From Thermoleophilaceae bacterium (GTDB lineage: Bacteria; Actinomycetota; Thermoleophilia; Solirubrobacterales; Thermoleophilaceae), in contig JACCZR010000154.1 of the NCBI GenBank assembly GCA_013695855.1, positions 1 through 5,487 of the forward strand: DNA of 5,487 nt. Reading direction: 5' to 3'. Shown piece after piece: positions 4,916-5,487 of this stretch. Under the pieces are notes generated by a model, which was not told the DNA's origin, made no database searches, and saw nothing but the letters and a program-made list of their open reading frames with translations. Position 1 is the first letter of the stretch. Each line of letters opens with the position of its first letter. The translations under genes and the position numbers were made by a program.

Positions 4916-5487
4916 ATGGCGAATCCTGCGCATCGTCTCGACTCCGGCGCGCTCGAGCTGAGTCCCACGCTCGAGGAAGCTCGCGCGCTGGCGGCTCAGG
5001 GCGACCTGATCCCCCTGCGCCACACCTTCATCGCCGACTGCGAGACCCCGGTGTCGGCCTACCTCAAGCTGCGCGGCGAGGGCCCGTCGTTCCTGCTCGA
5101 GTCGGCCGAGCAGGGGCAGCGCTTTGGGCGCTGGTCCTTTCTCGGCTTTCACCCGCGGGCGGTGATCCGCTCCGACGGGGGGCGGCTCACGGTGGACGGA
5201 GCGCAGCGCACCGCCGCCGATCCCTACGCGGCGGTCGAGGATGAGCTGGGCCGGCTGCGCCTGGCACCCGTCGCAGGGCTGCCGCCGCTCGCGGGCGGCG
5301 CGGTCGGCCTGTTCGGCTACGACCTCGTGCGCGGCGCGGAGCCCAGCGTCGGATCCGGCAACCCCGACGACGTCGGGGTGCCCGAGCTGGCGGTGATGAT
5401 CGTCGATCTGCTGGTGGCCTTTGACCACCTCCGCCACGAGGTCACCGTGATCGCAAACGTGGCGGCCGGCGAGCTCGAGGAGGGCTA
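4916..5487 (+). CDS. trpE: Anthranilate synthase component I, N-terminal part
   Basis: Anthranilate synthase component I makes anthranilate from chorismate, with ammonia supplied by TrpG, the first committed step of tryptophan synthesis. About 190 codons are visible and the frame is open at the right edge, so the catalytic chorismate-binding domain is outside the window. The visible N-terminal domain has IPLRHTFIADCETPVSAYLK (32-51), the LLES motif (60-63) linked to tryptophan feedback binding, GRWSFLGFHP (71-80, where Tyr is more usual than Trp) and GGAVGLFGYDLVR (127-139). PabB and other chorismate-utilising enzymes are related, but LLES followed by GRxSFLG and the neighbouring biosynthetic gene favour TrpE. 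The ATG at 4916 is preceded by GAGGA. It is probably co-transcribed with hisIE; a his-trp neighbourhood is known in actinobacteria. Confidence 0.92.
   Translation, partial: MANPAHRLDSGALELSPTLEEARALAAQGDLIPLRHTFIADCETPVSAYLKLRGEGPSFLLESAEQGQRFGRWSFLGFHPRAVIRSDGGRLTVDGAQRTAADPYAAVEDELGRLRLAPVAGLPPLAGGAVGLFGYDLVRGAEPSVGSGNPDDVGVPELAVMIVDLLVAFDHLRHEVTVIANVAAGELEEG

Overview
The window is very GC-rich and reads as a chromosomal segment of an actinobacterium-like organism. The gene order yqeY-phoH-ybeY-era, the frequent GTG starts, a fused hisIE next to trpE and apparently leaderless starts together suggest Actinomycetota, possibly a Thermoleophilia/Solirubrobacterales-type lineage. That assignment is inference from gene order and protein style, not from a marker gene.

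Layout. (1) Positions 1-152, minus strand: the 5' end of a HAD-family hydrolase gene that runs off the left edge. (2) Positions 174-2837, plus strand: a tight operon of yqeY (GatB/YqeY domain), phoH (PhoH-like ATPase with KH-like N-terminus), ybeY (endoribonuclease) and era (GTPase), with junctions overlapping by 1 to 4 bases. ybeY has no ATG, GTG or TTG that would give a full-length protein and appears to start at a CTG inside a CTGA overlap. (3) Positions 2838-3030: a weakly coding stretch with a 20-bp perfect palindrome, a 14-bp palindrome and a doubtful 66-codon ORF joined to both neighbours by GTGA overlaps. (4) Positions 3031-3513: a GNAT acetyltransferase. (5) Positions 3559-4192, minus strand: a VapBC-type toxin-antitoxin pair (AbrB/SpoVT-fold antitoxin, PIN-domain toxin) with a perfect 7+7 inverted repeat upstream as probable autoregulatory operator. 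(6) Positions 4306 to the end, plus strand: bifunctional hisIE followed after 16 bases by trpE, which is cut by the right edge.

How the genes work together. phoH, ybeY and era form the widely conserved RNA/ribosome-maturation group: YbeY and Era act on 16S rRNA 3'-end maturation and small-subunit assembly, and PhoH is a regular genomic partner of YbeY. hisIE and trpE belong to histidine and tryptophan synthesis, both of which draw on PRPP. The GNAT gene and the VapBC pair look like an accessory insertion between these two housekeeping blocks.

No wholly new system is evident. The observation most worth following is that yqeY, vapB and hisIE each carry a -10-like hexamer exactly 6 bases before the start codon, the geometry expected for leaderless mRNAs. 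Next are the CTG-start ybeY and the vapB operator. No tRNA, rRNA, CRISPR array or insertion sequence was seen.
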